Positions 49,303 through 58,994 are shown, numbered from the stretch's first letter. The stretch: DNA of 64,000 bases from Pseudobacillus wudalianchiensis (GCF_001685015.1 NZ_MAYT01000028.1:62001-126000), one strand, 5' to 3'. A program made the numbers and translations. The notes: generated by a model from the letters alone, not told the origin.

Positions 49303-50025
49303 TCATGTGTACCAGCCGCCGTTGACTGCCAGTACCTGGCCGGTTATATAAGACGAAGCAGAGGAACAAACAAAGTAAACGGCTTCTGCGACTTCAGCAG
49401 CAGCGCCAAGTCGTCCCATTGGAATTTCACCGGCTATTTCGGCTTTTTCCTCTAGTGAAAATTGGTCCATCATAGGCGTATTGACAGCCCCTGGAGCTAC
49501 CGCATTAACGCGGATATTAGAAGGAGCTAATTCTTTTGCTAACGCCTTTACAAAAGCAATTTGAGCACCCTTTACTGTTGAATACGCCACTTCACAAGCT
49601 GCCCCCGTCTGTCCCCACACCGAAGAAACGAATACGATCGAGGGTGACATGGCCTTTCGAAGTTTCGGAATCGTTAGTTGGACAAGAATCATAGGACTTT
49701 TTACGTGAAGCTGCCATAACTTATCCATTTCAGCCTCTTCAATTTCTTGGAACAAGCTGTAATGGGCCGTTCCACCTGCAAAAACGACGGCCTCTAATGT
49801 AAATAACTGACTTGCCAGAAATCGGGCACCCTCAGCTGATGCTAAGTCGGCCTGTATCGAAATCACTTCCACTCCCATTCCTTCTAATTCTCTTTGTAAT
49901 CGTTCAACTTTTTCTTTTCCTTTGTAATACTGTAAATACAAGTTCCAGCCTTCTCCCGCTAACTTCCTGGAAATTTCTTCTCCTATGCCTCCGCTTGCCC
50001 CTGTGACAAGTGCATATCTTTTCAT
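49303..50025 (-). CDS. ymfI: Short-chain dehydrogenase YmfI (3-oxoacyl reductase-like)
   Basis: A 240-residue NAD(P)-dependent reductase with TGASGGIGEEIS near residue 9, the catalytic YxxxK in AYSTVKGAQ and PGAVNTPM. It resembles FabG; the physiological substrate is unknown. ATG 50025 follows GGGGG; the longer frame to 50058 has no ribosome site. It lies downstream of the ymfF-ymfH peptidase pair across a terminator. Confidence 0.9.
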   Translation of the reverse strand: MKRYALVTGASGGIGEEISRKLAGEGWNLYLQYYKGKEKVERLQRELEGMGVEVISIQADLASAEGARFLASQLFTLEAVVFAGGTAHYSLFQEIEEAEMDKLWQLHVKSPMILVQLTIPKLRKAMSPSIVFVSSVWGQTGAACEVAYSTVKGAQIAFVKALAKELAPSNIRVNAVAPGAVNTPMMDQFSLEEKAEIAGEIPMGRLGAAAEVAEAVYFVCSSASSYITGQVLAVNGGWYT

Positions 50026-50059
50026 TTTATTATTCCCCCAGTTTCTTGTACACAACAAA

Positions 50060-50110
50060 GCAGCCGGGTTCTTTTCTTCCCATCTTCATGCGGAAAAAGA
50101 ACCCAGCTGC
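50060..50110 (-). terminator. Terminator after ymfH
   Basis: GCAGCCGGGTTCTTTT (50060-50075) pairs with AAAAGAACCCAGCTGC (50095-50110), one G-U pair in RNA. On the minus strand TTTGTTG follows. Confidence 0.75.
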
Positions 50111-50121
50111 TCTCTAGGCTT

Positions 50122-51414
50122 TTACACCTGTTTTGGTAAAATATAAAAGGCAGTTAATCGGTTTTCTGCAATCACCCGTTCGGCTGTGCGCTTCACATCG
50201 TCTAGCGTAATCGCTTCTAACAGCGGCACTACTTCAAATAAATCCATGTCGTTAAAAGCATAGCGGGTAAATTGATTCGCAATATATTCCGGTGAATTTA
50301 CTGACCGGAGAAAAGAACCGATTTTCTTTCTAATCGCTCGTTCTACCGCTTCTTCTGTCAAATACTTTCCTGTTTTTGCTTCCAGTAAAATCGTTCGAAT
50401 CCGGTCCCCTAATTCCTCCGGCTTCGTTGTATCACCGCCGACCATCGCAAAGCCAAAACCTTTTTCCTGGGTAAAGTCGTAATAAAAAGTTTCATCAATT
50501 AATCCTTCGCGATAAAGCTGGTAATAAAGTGGAGAGCTTCTGCCAAAAAGTATATCAAGCAGAATATTCATTGTCAGCTCTCGTTTTTGCAACGGCTCTC
50601 CTTGTAAATCTGTATCGACGGCTTTAATGCCAACTTGGCACTTAGACAACTGAACGTTCATTTTCAGAACCCGTTTTTTCTCCTGTACTTCTTCTGGCTC
50701 TTCTTCTACTAGACGCTTAATTTCTTCTCGATCTTGATACTCTTTTTTCGATTGATTCTCTTTGACAAATTGAATCGTTTTCTCAGGATCAACCGGTCCT
50801 ACAATAAATAAAAGCATATTACTTGGATGATAAAATGTGCGGTAGCACTTGTATAAATGATCTTTTGTAATGTCCGCAATCGATTCTACTGTACCGGCAA
50901 TATCAATCTTGACTGGATGATTGTGATACATATTCTGAATGAGGCCAAAATAAGCCTGCCAATCAGGATTATCATCATACATGCGGATTTCCTGGCCAAT
51001 AATGCCTTTTTCTTTTTCAACTGTTTGCTCAGTAAAGTAAGGATCCTGGACAAAATTCACAAGCGTCTCCAGATTATCCATTACCTTATCCGTGCTGGAA
51101 AACAAGTAAGCGGTTCTTGTAAAAGAGGTAAAAGCATTGGCAGAAGCACCTTGACGGCTAAAATACTGAAATACATCACCGTCCGCTTTTTCAAACATTT
51201 TATGCTCTAAAAAGTGAGCGATTCCATCCGGCACTCGCACATAGTCGTTCCCACCCTGCGGAATAAATTGATTATCAATAGAGCCGTACTTCGTTGTAAA
51301 GGTGGCATACGTTTTGTTAAATCCTTTTTTCGGAAGAACGTATACATCTAGCCCGTTATCCATTTTTTCAAAATATAGCTCTTCTTGCAGCTGATCAAAT
51401 AGAATTTTCTCCAT
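50122..51414 (-). CDS. ymfH: M16-family metallopeptidase YmfH
   Basis: A processing protease-like protein of 430 residues with the inverted zinc motif HFLEH in DGIAHFLEHKMFE near residue 70 and a downstream Glu region (NLETLVNFVQDPYF). It pairs with YmfF, encoded just upstream with a 1-bp overlap; in Bacillus YmfF/YmfH process an albicidin-type or competence peptide according to different reports, so the substrate is unsettled. The catalytic motif here is intact. Confidence 0.93.
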   Translation of the reverse strand: MEKILFDQLQEELYFEKMDNGLDVYVLPKKGFNKTYATFTTKYGSIDNQFIPQGGNDYVRVPDGIAHFLEHKMFEKADGDVFQYFSRQGASANAFTSFTRTAYLFSSTDKVMDNLETLVNFVQDPYFTEQTVEKEKGIIGQEIRMYDDNPDWQAYFGLIQNMYHNHPVKIDIAGTVESIADITKDHLYKCYRTFYHPSNMLLFIVGPVDPEKTIQFVKENQSKKEYQDREEIKRLVEEEPEEVQEKKRVLKMNVQLSKCQVGIKAVDTDLQGEPLQKRELTMNILLDILFGRSSPLYYQLYREGLIDETFYYDFTQEKGFGFAMVGGDTTKPEELGDRIRTILLEAKTGKYLTEEAVERAIRKKIGSFLRSVNSPEYIANQFTRYAFNDMDLFEVVPLLEAITLDDVKRTAERVIAENRLTAFYILPKQV

Positions 51415-52694
51415 TATTCTCCCTCCATTCCGGACAGAAAGTACACCGTATCCATTTCAACTTTATTGGCGGCCGCTGTAATTTCTTCTATCGTCATCCG
51501 CTCCGCCGCTTCCAACCAGTTATCAACCGTTACATCCGTTTTTGCCATCACGTTGTGATAGAGCATTTCAATTACCCCTCTAGCAGTATCGAGCGTTTCT
51601 AACACTTGATTGCGGATAACTGCTTTTGTCTGTTCCAGTTCTTTTTCGGAAATCTCTCCGTTTTTCATCGCTTGGAGCTGCTCATTAATAATTTTGACAG
51701 CTTTGTTATAGTTTTTGCTATCAATTCCTGAAAGAACCATTAAAAACCCTTTGTGGCTTTCTAACCGGCTTGCCGCATAGTAAGCCAAGCTCTCTTTTTC
51801 CCGCACATTCATAAATAGTTTGGAGTGGGAGAAGCCACCAAAAATACCGTTAAACATTTGGAGAGCAAAGTAATCATCATCACCAAAAGTAATATGGGTA
51901 CGATAACCGATATGAAGCTTTCCTTGATTAATCTCCTGCTTTTCCACTACTTCTTTCGGTTCTGCAGATGGGGTGGTTTGTCTCACCGTTTGGGGAGAAC
52001 GAGGAGTCCTGCTATTGAATTGAAATAAGCGGTCGGCTATCTTTTCTACCTGGCCAGCCTCCACATCTCCAACAATATATAAATCCATTTCATCTTCTGA
52101 AAATGCTTGTTCATAATACTTATACAAATCTGTCTCATTCATTTCATCTACAGCTTCAATTTCACCGTTTGCTTGCAGGGCATACGGATCACCTTTATAC
52201 ATCTCTTCAAGAAGACGAGCGCTCGCAAAGCGCATTTTATCATCGTAAATCGATTGGATACGCTGCTTTAAGCTGCGCTTTTCATCTTGCACTGTATCTT
52301 TATCGAGCGCACCGTTATTCACATTCGGCTTTTGTAAAATTTCGTGCATAAACTGTAATGCCTTTTCAAGCAATGGCTCTCCAGCTTTTAGAAACTTTTC
52401 GTTTGCCACTTCTAACGAAAAGCTCATAATGTGAAAGTCCCCTTTTTTTGCTACATCGACATAAAAGCTCGCACCGTACAAGTCATCAAGATAAGAACGC
52501 AAATGTGTAGATGTCGGATATTTCTCTGAATTACTCTGAAGGACATAAGGAAGCAACGCTCTTTTCGTTACCGTTTCACTTTCTAAAGGCGCCTTCATTC
52601 TCCATACAATGGTATTCGTTTTGTATTTATCCGTTTTTACAACATGCAAGTTATACCCTTGCTTTTTTATAATATTTTCATTGACTAATGTCAC
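51414..52694 (-). CDS. ymfF: M16-family peptidase-like subunit YmfF (no zinc motif)
   Basis: A 426-residue M16 homologue that lacks the HxxEH zinc motif: the corresponding region reads LRSYLDDLYGASFYVDV. It is therefore a likely partner or regulatory subunit for the active YmfH, as with paired bacterial M16 proteins. It starts with ATG at 52694 behind AAGGAGGG and overlaps ymfH by 1 bp. Confidence 0.92.
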   Translation of the reverse strand: MTLVNENIIKKQGYNLHVVKTDKYKTNTIVWRMKAPLESETVTKRALLPYVLQSNSEKYPTSTHLRSYLDDLYGASFYVDVAKKGDFHIMSFSLEVANEKFLKAGEPLLEKALQFMHEILQKPNVNNGALDKDTVQDEKRSLKQRIQSIYDDKMRFASARLLEEMYKGDPYALQANGEIEAVDEMNETDLYKYYEQAFSEDEMDLYIVGDVEAGQVEKIADRLFQFNSRTPRSPQTVRQTTPSAEPKEVVEKQEINQGKLHIGYRTHITFGDDDYFALQMFNGIFGGFSHSKLFMNVREKESLAYYAASRLESHKGFLMVLSGIDSKNYNKAVKIINEQLQAMKNGEISEKELEQTKAVIRNQVLETLDTARGVIEMLYHNVMAKTDVTVDNWLEAAERMTIEEITAAANKVEMDTVYFLSGMEGE

Positions 52695-52844
52695 AAAAAT
52701 ACCCTCCTTTTCCGGCAGCTATGTCTATATTTTTATCCGTTTATCCCTTAATTCATGCCCATATTTATGAAAAACTTACTTTTACTATACAGGAGCCCCG
52801 TTTAATTGGAAATCGAAACGCTTTTGCCAAGTAATATTCTTTAC

Positions 52845-52875
52845 AAAAAAACCGCCCGGAACCAGGCGGTTTTTC
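52845..52875 (-). terminator. Terminator downstream of nupQ
   Basis: ACCGCC (52851-52856) and GGCGGT (52865-52870) with A and T runs on both sides. It lies about 400 bp past the nupQ stop, after the palindromic repeats, and could stop transcription from that side before ymfF. Confidence 0.75.
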
Positions 52876-52902
52876 TTCATTATATATTTTTAAAGCGAGC
52901 TA

Positions 52903-53089
52903 ATCAGCCGATTCGCTTTTCTTTTGTCTAGCTGCATCAGCCAGCGGCTAGTGGGCTACCGGCTCCTCTTTGCGATAAGTCAACATCGAATCGCTTGCGC
53001 TCTTCGTGTTTCCTTTATCTCATGCGGAGCTGTCCAGCCCATACGCCGCTAAACGGCTGATTTCGCTCTCTCTGTCGGAGTTTGAAAAG
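52903..53089. repeat. Palindromic intergenic repeat, copy 1
   Basis: Contains CGCTTTTCTTTTGTCTAGCTGC (52914-52935, described in parts here) followed by nested inverted segments: CATCAGCC / GGCTGAT, AGCGGC / GCCGCT and TGGGCT / AGCCCA. It is not coding on either strand. Confidence 0.7.
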
Positions 53090-53131
53090 GCAACTCCTCG
53101 TCGAGAGCTCCAATCCGCTATCACGCAAAAC

Positions 53132-53272
53132 GAGCGCCTTTCGCTTTTCTTTGTCTAGCTGCACTGGCCAGACTCTCGATCATAAGCCGGCACGCCTATG
53201 TGGCGAAGAACGCCACACAGGCGGTCCGGCTTATGTCTGCCGAGTCTAAACGGCCAGTTTCGCTTTTCCTTA
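53132..53272. repeat. Palindromic intergenic repeat, copy 2, forming a 90-nt hairpin
   Basis: Begins GAGCGCCTTTCGCTTTTCTT and then TGTCTAGCTGC (to 53162). A long imperfect hairpin follows (53165-53255): AGACTC / GAGTCT, CATAAGCCGG / CCGGCTTATG and TGTGGCG-aagaa-CGCCACA. It starts right at the nupQ stop and could act as a 3' RNA barrier. Confidence 0.75.
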
Positions 53273-54232
53273 TTACCTGCTGCCTTTGATGTATGGAGTA
53301 CCAGAGGCTTTTGGTGCGTCTGCCCGGCCGATAAATCCGGCGAGGGCCAAAATGGTTAGTACGTAAGGAGCAATTAATAAGTAAACTGCCGGGATGTCTT
53401 CCAAAAATGGAATACTGGATCCGACAATACTTAAGCTTTGGGCGAATCCGAAGAAAATGGCAGCTCCCATTGCTCCTAGTGGATGCCATTTCCCGAAAAT
53501 CATGGCTGCGAGAGCCATGAACCCTTGTCCAGTAATCGTCGCATGACTGAAATCGAGTGAAATAGACTGGGCATATACTCCGCCGCCCAAACCACCAAGA
53601 AGACCGGAAATGAAAACAGCAATATAGCGCATCTTTGTCACGTTTACACCCATTGTATCTGCTGCCATCGGGTGTTCCCCTACAGCTCTCAAGCGAAGGC
53701 CGAATGGAGTTTTAAATAGCACATACCAAGAAACAAAAGCCAAAGCAATGGCCACAATCGCTGGGTAGGAGATATTTGAGAAAATCAATCGACCGATTAC
53801 TGGAATGTCACTTAACACTGGAATGTCTACTTTTTTAAAGTTCTCTTTAATGATATCTGTCTGGCCTTTATCATAAAGCATTTTCACTAAGAACAGTGAT
53901 ACGCCTAAAGCCAGGAAGTTAATTGCCACGCCGCTAACGACTTGATCGGCACGAAATGTGATGGAAGCCACTGCGTGAAGAAGTGACAATAACCCTCCGA
54001 CAAGCATAGCCGCAATCAAAGCGACCCAAGGAGTAGCTGCGCCAAAAGTTGAAGCGAATGTTAGGTTAAACACAATAGCTGTAAACGCCCCAATGATCAT
54101 TAATCCTTCAAGGCCGATATTTACTACACCGGAACGCTCGGAGAACACACCGCCTAGCGCAGTGAAAATAAGCGGAGCTGCTGCGAAAAGAGACGATGAA
54201 ATAATAATGGATAAAACCGTTAATGTATCCAC
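53273..54232 (-). CDS. nupQ: Nucleoside ABC transporter permease NupQ
   Basis: A membrane permease of 319 residues, BPD_transp_2 family, with about eight to ten helices and the conserved GLEGLMIIGAF and DTMGVNVTKMRYIAVFISGLLGGLGG segments. It is the second permease of the guanosine/nucleoside importer. GTG 54232 starts immediately after the nupP stop, which implies translational coupling. It ends beside a palindromic repeat. Confidence 0.93.
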   Translation of the reverse strand: MDTLTVLSIIISSSLFAAAPLIFTALGGVFSERSGVVNIGLEGLMIIGAFTAIVFNLTFASTFGAATPWVALIAAMLVGGLLSLLHAVASITFRADQVVSGVAINFLALGVSLFLVKMLYDKGQTDIIKENFKKVDIPVLSDIPVIGRLIFSNISYPAIVAIALAFVSWYVLFKTPFGLRLRAVGEHPMAADTMGVNVTKMRYIAVFISGLLGGLGGGVYAQSISLDFSHATITGQGFMALAAMIFGKWHPLGAMGAAIFFGFAQSLSIVGSSIPFLEDIPAVYLLIAPYVLTILALAGFIGRADAPKASGTPYIKGSR

Positions 54233-55276
54233 TTATTTCTCCTCCTTTTTAAATCGGCTAAGAAGCCATTTTATCATATAGCTAGAAGCAACAAAGAAAA
54301 TAATCAAAGCAATCACAATTTCAACCAGTTCGTTTGGTACGCCTGATTCGATTGGCATATTTAAAGCCCCTACTTTTAAAGCACCGAATAGTAAGGACGC
54401 GAGTACAACACCAATGGCTGCATTTCCACCGAGAAGTGCAACGGCAATGCCATCAAAGCCTACGCCGGAAAATCCAGAGTGCAAGAAAGCATTTCCGAAT
54501 GTCCCCAGCCCTTCCATTGCTCCCCCAAGGCCGGCAAACGCGCCGGAAATCACCATTGAGAGAACGATGTTGCGGTTCACATTCATACCGGCATATTGAG
54601 AAGCGTGCTGGCTGAAGCCAACCGAACGAAGCTCATATCCAAGCGTTGTTTTTTCAAGAATAAACCACATAATAATAGCTACAATTAAGCCAAGATAAAT
54701 TCCATTATGAAGGGAAGAGTAATCTGTAACCGATTCGAAGAACGGAGATTTTAAACTAGCTGTTTCCTTTACTGCTTCCGTTGCATCAGCCTGATCGCTA
54801 ATTACGTTTCGGATCAAATGATTCGTTACATGCAATGCGATATAATTCATCATAATCGTAACAATAACTTCATGGACGTGCAGGCGAGCTTTTAAAAATC
54901 CCGGGATAAATCCCCAAAGTGCGCCCGCGGCTGCGGCTGCCAAAAGAGATAGCGGCAAATGAATGACTTTTGGCAAATCAAACGCCACGCCAACCCAAAC
55001 CGCTGCTAGCCAGCCTACCAATAGCTGACCTTCCACACCAATATTGAACAAACCTGTCCGGAATGCAAAAGCAACGGCTAGACCAGCAAATATATAAGGG
55101 GTCATTTGCCGAAGCGTTTCACCGAGATAGAATGTATCCCCAAAGGCCCCGTTCCAGAGTGCGGCATAGCCATTAATTGGGTTGTAACCGCTGATTAACA
55201 TAATAATAGCCCCGGCAATTAATCCTAAAAGCACCGATACAACCGGTACGGCTATATTAGAAAACCGTTTAGACAT
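54233..55276 (-). CDS. nupP: Nucleoside ABC transporter permease NupP
   Basis: A 347-residue permease of the same family as NupQ, with GLFNIGVEGQLLVGW, IMMNYIALHV and the inner loop VGFSQHASQYAGMNVNRNIV. It overlaps nupO by 8 bp and abuts nupQ. Together they form the membrane channel of the importer. Confidence 0.93.
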   Translation of the reverse strand: MSKRFSNIAVPVVSVLLGLIAGAIIMLISGYNPINGYAALWNGAFGDTFYLGETLRQMTPYIFAGLAVAFAFRTGLFNIGVEGQLLVGWLAAVWVGVAFDLPKVIHLPLSLLAAAAAGALWGFIPGFLKARLHVHEVIVTIMMNYIALHVTNHLIRNVISDQADATEAVKETASLKSPFFESVTDYSSLHNGIYLGLIVAIIMWFILEKTTLGYELRSVGFSQHASQYAGMNVNRNIVLSMVISGAFAGLGGAMEGLGTFGNAFLHSGFSGVGFDGIAVALLGGNAAIGVVLASLLFGALKVGALNMPIESGVPNELVEIVIALIIFFVASSYMIKWLLSRFKKEEK

Positions 55277-56801
55277 TCATCTCACCTTCTTTCTTTCGTT
55301 TTGAACCAGCCATCAACAGTCCGAGTTCTTGTTCGGTCGTTTCTTTCGGATTCACGATCGCGACGATTTCTCCTTCATAGATAACGGCAATTCTATCGCT
55401 AATATTTAAAATTTCATCTAACTCAAAGGAAATTAAAAGCACCGCTTTCCCCTTATCTCGCTGTTCAATAAGCCTTTTATGAATAAATTCAATCGCTCCA
55501 ACATCTAATCCACGAGTTGGCTGAGCCGCAATTAGAAGATCCGGATCGCGGTCTACTTCGCGGCCGATAATCGCTTTTTGCTGATTTCCTCCAGATAAGG
55601 CTCGAGCAGGTGTATATTCTGATGGTGTCCGTACATCATACTCCTTTATTAAACTGGCAGCCTTCTTATAAATTTCTTTGTAATTTAAAACACCAGCTTT
55701 AGAAAATGGCTGCTGATAGTATGTTTGCAGCACCATATTTTCACCTATCGGAAAATCAAGAACGAGTCCGTGTTTATGCCGGTCTTGAGGAATGTGTGCT
55801 ACCCCCCGTTCTGTTACTTTTCGAGGTTTGAGATTGGTGATATCCTGGCCGCTAACAAGAATCGAACCGCTTTCTACCTTTTGAAGACCGGTGATCGCTT
55901 CAATCAGTTCACTCTGTCCATTTCCATCTACGCCACAAATCCCCACAATTTCTCCAGCATGGACCGCTAAATTCAATCCTCTAACAGCTTGGATGCCTCT
56001 TGAATCCTTCACGAATAAATCTTTAATTTCTAATACATTGTCTTTCGGCTGGGCTTCCTTCTTTTCGGTTTTAAACGTTACTTCCCTTCCGACCATTAAG
56101 CTTGCCAAATGATTCGGGTCCGTTTCCGCTACATTTACTGTGCCAATTCCTTTTCCTTTACGGATAACCGTAACACGGTCACAAACTTCCATAATTTCCT
56201 TTAGCTTATGCGTAATGAGAATAATAGATTTGCCTTCTTTAATGAGCGTTTTCATAATTTGAATTAACTCTTTAATTTCCTGTGGAGTTAATACAGCCGT
56301 CGGCTCATCAAAAATTAAGATCTCCGCCCCTCGATAAAGTGTCTTTAAAATTTCAACACGCTGTTGCATGCCAACAGAAATATCAGCCACTTTTGCTGTC
56401 GGGTCTACAGACAGCCCGTATTGTTCAGAAATCTCCCTAACCTCTTTTTCTGCCCTTTTAATATCAATTTTACCGCCTGATTTAGGCTCTTTTCCGAGAA
56501 TAATATTTTCCGTAACAGTGAAGGTATCGACGAGCATAAAGTGCTGATGCACCATACCGATACCAAGTTCATTCGCCACATTTGGATTTGTAATGTGAAC
56601 TTTCTTGCCATGTACTTTGATTTCACCTTTCTCGGGCTGATACAAACCAAACAAAACGTTCATTAGGGTGGATTTGCCTGCGCCGTTTTCACCAAGCAAC
56701 GCGTGGATTTCTCCTTTGCGCAATTGAAGTGTTATATCATCATTGGCAACAAATCCGTTGAACTCTTTACGAATGCCGAGCATTTCAATAACATATTCCA
56801 C
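55269..56801 (-). CDS. nupO: Nucleoside ABC transporter ATPase NupO
   Basis: A tandem ABC ATPase of about 511 residues. The first domain has Walker A GENGAGKST and the signature ISVGMQQRVEIL; the second has a degenerate Walker A (GVDGNGQSEL) and signature LSGGNQQKAIIGREV, as in rbsA/yufO-type proteins. GTG 56801 with AGGAG 8 nt upstream is preferred to the longer frame from 56837. It matches Bacillus YufO in size (about 510). Confidence 0.93.
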   Translation of the reverse strand: MEYVIEMLGIRKEFNGFVANDDITLQLRKGEIHALLGENGAGKSTLMNVLFGLYQPEKGEIKVHGKKVHITNPNVANELGIGMVHQHFMLVDTFTVTENIILGKEPKSGGKIDIKRAEKEVREISEQYGLSVDPTAKVADISVGMQQRVEILKTLYRGAEILIFDEPTAVLTPQEIKELIQIMKTLIKEGKSIILITHKLKEIMEVCDRVTVIRKGKGIGTVNVAETDPNHLASLMVGREVTFKTEKKEAQPKDNVLEIKDLFVKDSRGIQAVRGLNLAVHAGEIVGICGVDGNGQSELIEAITGLQKVESGSILVSGQDITNLKPRKVTERGVAHIPQDRHKHGLVLDFPIGENMVLQTYYQQPFSKAGVLNYKEIYKKAASLIKEYDVRTPSEYTPARALSGGNQQKAIIGREVDRDPDLLIAAQPTRGLDVGAIEFIHKRLIEQRDKGKAVLLISFELDEILNISDRIAVIYEGEIVAIVNPKETTEQELGLLMAGSKRKKEGEMNV

Positions 56802-56956
56802 CTGACTCACTCCTCGTATAAGGTCTTTTCTTGCCATACAGGCGATCGTATGAATGAACGACTAATGATTGCAAGTAGGATGTCTGACCTTCTATCCCTA
56901 GGACTTTTTGCAAAACACAACGCTTCTAAGCGTCTTTAGAAAAGCAAGAGTGCCAG

Positions 56957-57014
56957 CTTAAAAATCCTAACAAGCACGCACTCTTTGTTGCGTCCTTGTT
57001 ACCATTTTTAAGCC
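56957..57014 (-). ncRNA. Intercistronic hairpin 1 between nupN and nupO
   Basis: GCTTAAAAAT (56957-56966) pairs with ATTTTTAAGC (57005-57014), extended inward by AACAAG/CTTGTT and TGC/GCA-type pairing. No U-run follows, so it is more likely an RNA-stability element than a full terminator. Confidence 0.6.
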
Positions 57015-57048
57015 GGGGCAAATCGCACTACTGTGGATTTACCCCGGG
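57014..57048 (-). ncRNA. Intercistronic hairpin 2 between nupN and nupO
   Basis: CCGGGGCAAATC (57014-57025) pairs with GATTTACCCCGG (57037-57048), one mismatch in DNA that becomes a G-U pair in RNA. It lies about 30 bp past the nupN stop and may shield the 3' end of a nupN-only transcript. Confidence 0.6.
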
Positions 57049-57078
57049 AGTAGATCTATTTGCTAGCTTTATAGCAAA

Positions 57079-58164
57079 TTATTTTTCAGGCTTTACTGGA
57101 ACGTCCACTTCACCTTTTTTAATCTTTTCTGTCCATTCTTGAACAGCTTTTTTCACTTCATCACTTAGGTTATCTTGTGTTGGAGCAATGCTTACAGCAT
57201 TATCTTCAAGCCCGTATTCAAGCAGCTCGCCACCTGGGAAGTTGCCTTCTTTTGCTTTAGTTGCTAAATCTTTTACAGCGATGTCTACCCGTTTAACCAT
57301 AGACGTTAATGTAACATTTTCTTCTTTTCCGTTAACCGTTACTTTTCCTTCGTCCGCTTGGTCACGGTCAACACCAATTACCCAAATATCTTTTTCAGGA
57401 TTTTTTTGTTTTTCATTTTTCGCTTCTGTAAATACTCCGTTACCAGTAGCTCCTGCTGCGTGGTAAATAATGTCAACTCCTGAACCGTACATAGCAGAAG
57501 CCATTTGCTGACCTTTGTCTGCTTTATCAAATGCACCAGCGTATTCAATTTTCACAGTTGCTTTAGGATTAACCGCTTTCACACCAGCCTGGAAACCTGC
57601 TGCGAATTTGTTAATCAAGTCACTGTCTGTTCCGCCAACGAAACCAATTTTGTTCGTTTTTGTAGTCAATCCGGCAGCTACCCCAACAAGGAAAGAACCT
57701 TCATGCTCTTTAAATGTAATGCTTGCTACGTTGTCTTGACCTTTAATCACATCATCCACGATAGCAAAGTGGCTGTTTTTGCGTTGTTTAGCTACTTCTT
57801 CAATAGCTGGTTTCAATTTATAGCCAATTCCGTAAACTAGATCAAATTTATTACGAACAGCTGTATTTAAGTTCGTTTTATAATCGGCATCAGATTTTGA
57901 CTGAATATAATCGAAGCCGTCTGTTCCTCTTTTCAGATCATTTTCCTTACCGAACTCCTGAAGACCTTCCCAAGCAGACTGGTTAAAAGATTTGTCGTCT
58001 ACTCCGCCTACGTCAGTAACCATCGCTACAGTAAACTGATCGTCGTTCTTTTTACCATCACCTTGACTTTTCTCTTCATCACCCTTACCGCCGCCACATG
58101 CACCAAGAATCGTGCCGGCTGCTAGCACAAGAGACATGGTTAGACCAAACTTGCGTTTTGTCAT
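57079..58164 (-). CDS. nupN: Nucleoside-binding lipoprotein NupN (BMP family)
   Basis: The extracellular substrate-binding component of the nucleoside importer, a basic-membrane-protein family lipoprotein of 361 residues. The signal peptide ends in the lipobox LGAC with the acylated Cys at residue 23. Family segments [42 protein letters not shown] and [15 protein letters not shown] are clear. It starts 49 bp after the ymfC stop, behind AGGAGG. Intergenic hairpins follow, which suits higher expression than the rest of the operon. Confidence 0.94.
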   Translation of the reverse strand: MTKRKFGLTMSLVLAAGTILGACGGGKGDEEKSQGDGKKNDDQFTVAMVTDVGGVDDKSFNQSAWEGLQEFGKENDLKRGTDGFDYIQSKSDADYKTNLNTAVRNKFDLVYGIGYKLKPAIEEVAKQRKNSHFAIVDDVIKGQDNVASITFKEHEGSFLVGVAAGLTTKTNKIGFVGGTDSDLINKFAAGFQAGVKAVNPKATVKIEYAGAFDKADKGQQMASAMYGSGVDIIYHAAGATGNGVFTEAKNEKQKNPEKDIWVIGVDRDQADEGKVTVNGKEENVTLTSMVKRVDIAVKDLATKAKEGNFPGGELLEYGLEDNAVSIAPTQDNLSDEVKKAVQEWTEKIKKGEVDVPVKPEK

Positions 58165-58189
58165 TAAGATAACCTCCTAAAAATTAAAG

Positions 58190-58210
58190 TTAGTAGAAAT
58201 GTTGGATACA
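58190..58210 (-). promoter_or_regulatory. Shared element before nupN (candidate YmfC operator)
   Basis: On the minus strand TGTATcc-AACATTTCTACTAA lies between the ymfC stop and the nupN start. The same 14-nt core occurs in the opposite orientation upstream of ymfC. TTGTAT and TTTAAT 17 bp apart could form a promoter around it. Confidence 0.5.
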
Positions 58211-58213
58211 AGC

Positions 58214-58939
58214 CTAGGACCGCTTTCTTAAGACGTGGAAACTAAATTTATCCGCTTTGAAGTAATTAACTGAATAAAGAATCGGTTGATCCATTTCATC
58301 ATAATGTAACTGTTTTAAGATGAGTAAGGCGGTTTCAGGCTCACATTGAAGAATGGGTGACACTTTCTCATGATAGCCAAATGGCTCAATCTGAGCGACC
58401 GCATAGGAAATTTTTCGACTGCTTGTCCGATCGAGCAATGAAAAAAGTGATTCATCACTATAATTATAGTTTTCTGGATAATATTTTAGCGGAATTTTAT
58501 CCAAACAATAAACAACAGGTTCTCCATTAGCTGTGCGTACTCGCTCGATTACAAAGAATTCTTCATCAGGACTGCAATCAAATCGGCGGCTATCTTCTTC
58601 AGTCGGACTTTGTATACCCGAATTTAGAAAGATGGTTCCCGGTTCCATATTCGCTTGAATGATCATGTCTGTCACGCTCTTCAACTGTTCAATGCCTGAA
58701 GTAAATAGCGGTCTTGCATTTACAAATGTTCCGACTCCATGCCTACGGATAATGACATTTTCTTCTTCAAGAATGCGCAGCGCCTCTCTTAAAGTGGCGC
58801 GGCTGACACCGAGCTGTTTAGCGAGCTCAAATTCAGACGGAAGCTTTTCTTTCTCTTTGTAAATCCCTGCTTCAATGTCTCTTTTTAATCGGTCAATTAC
58901 TTGAAGGTATAAATGTCGGCTATCCGACTTTATTGTCAT
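58214..58939 (-). CDS. ymfC: GntR/HutC-family regulator YmfC
   Basis: A regulator of 241 residues with an N-terminal winged helix ([46 protein letters not shown] in parts) and a C-terminal UTRA ligand-binding domain (residues about 85-235). ATG 58939 matches homologues. It is encoded directly upstream of nupN, and both genes share a sequence element in their upstream regions, so control of nucleoside uptake is a reasonable inference. The ligand is unknown. Confidence 0.92.
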   Translation of the reverse strand: MTIKSDSRHLYLQVIDRLKRDIEAGIYKEKEKLPSEFELAKQLGVSRATLREALRILEEENVIIRRHGVGTFVNARPLFTSGIEQLKSVTDMIIQANMEPGTIFLNSGIQSPTEEDSRRFDCSPDEEFFVIERVRTANGEPVVYCLDKIPLKYYPENYNYSDESLFSLLDRTSSRKISYAVAQIEPFGYHEKVSPILQCEPETALLILKQLHYDEMDQPILYSVNYFKADKFSFHVLRKRS

Positions 58940-58975
58940 ATAACCACCCACTTTCTTACAACGTCAGACCTCTGA

Positions 58976-58994
58976 TGTATAACATTTCTACTAA
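58976..58994 (+). promoter_or_regulatory. Shared element before ymfC (candidate YmfC operator)
   Basis: TGTAT-AACATTTCTACTAA matches the element before nupN but points the other way. It overlaps the -10 end of a possible ymfC promoter (minus strand TTAAAC and TATACA, 18-bp spacer) and is followed towards the gene by a near-palindrome ACATCAGA-gg-TCTGACGT. Confidence 0.5.
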
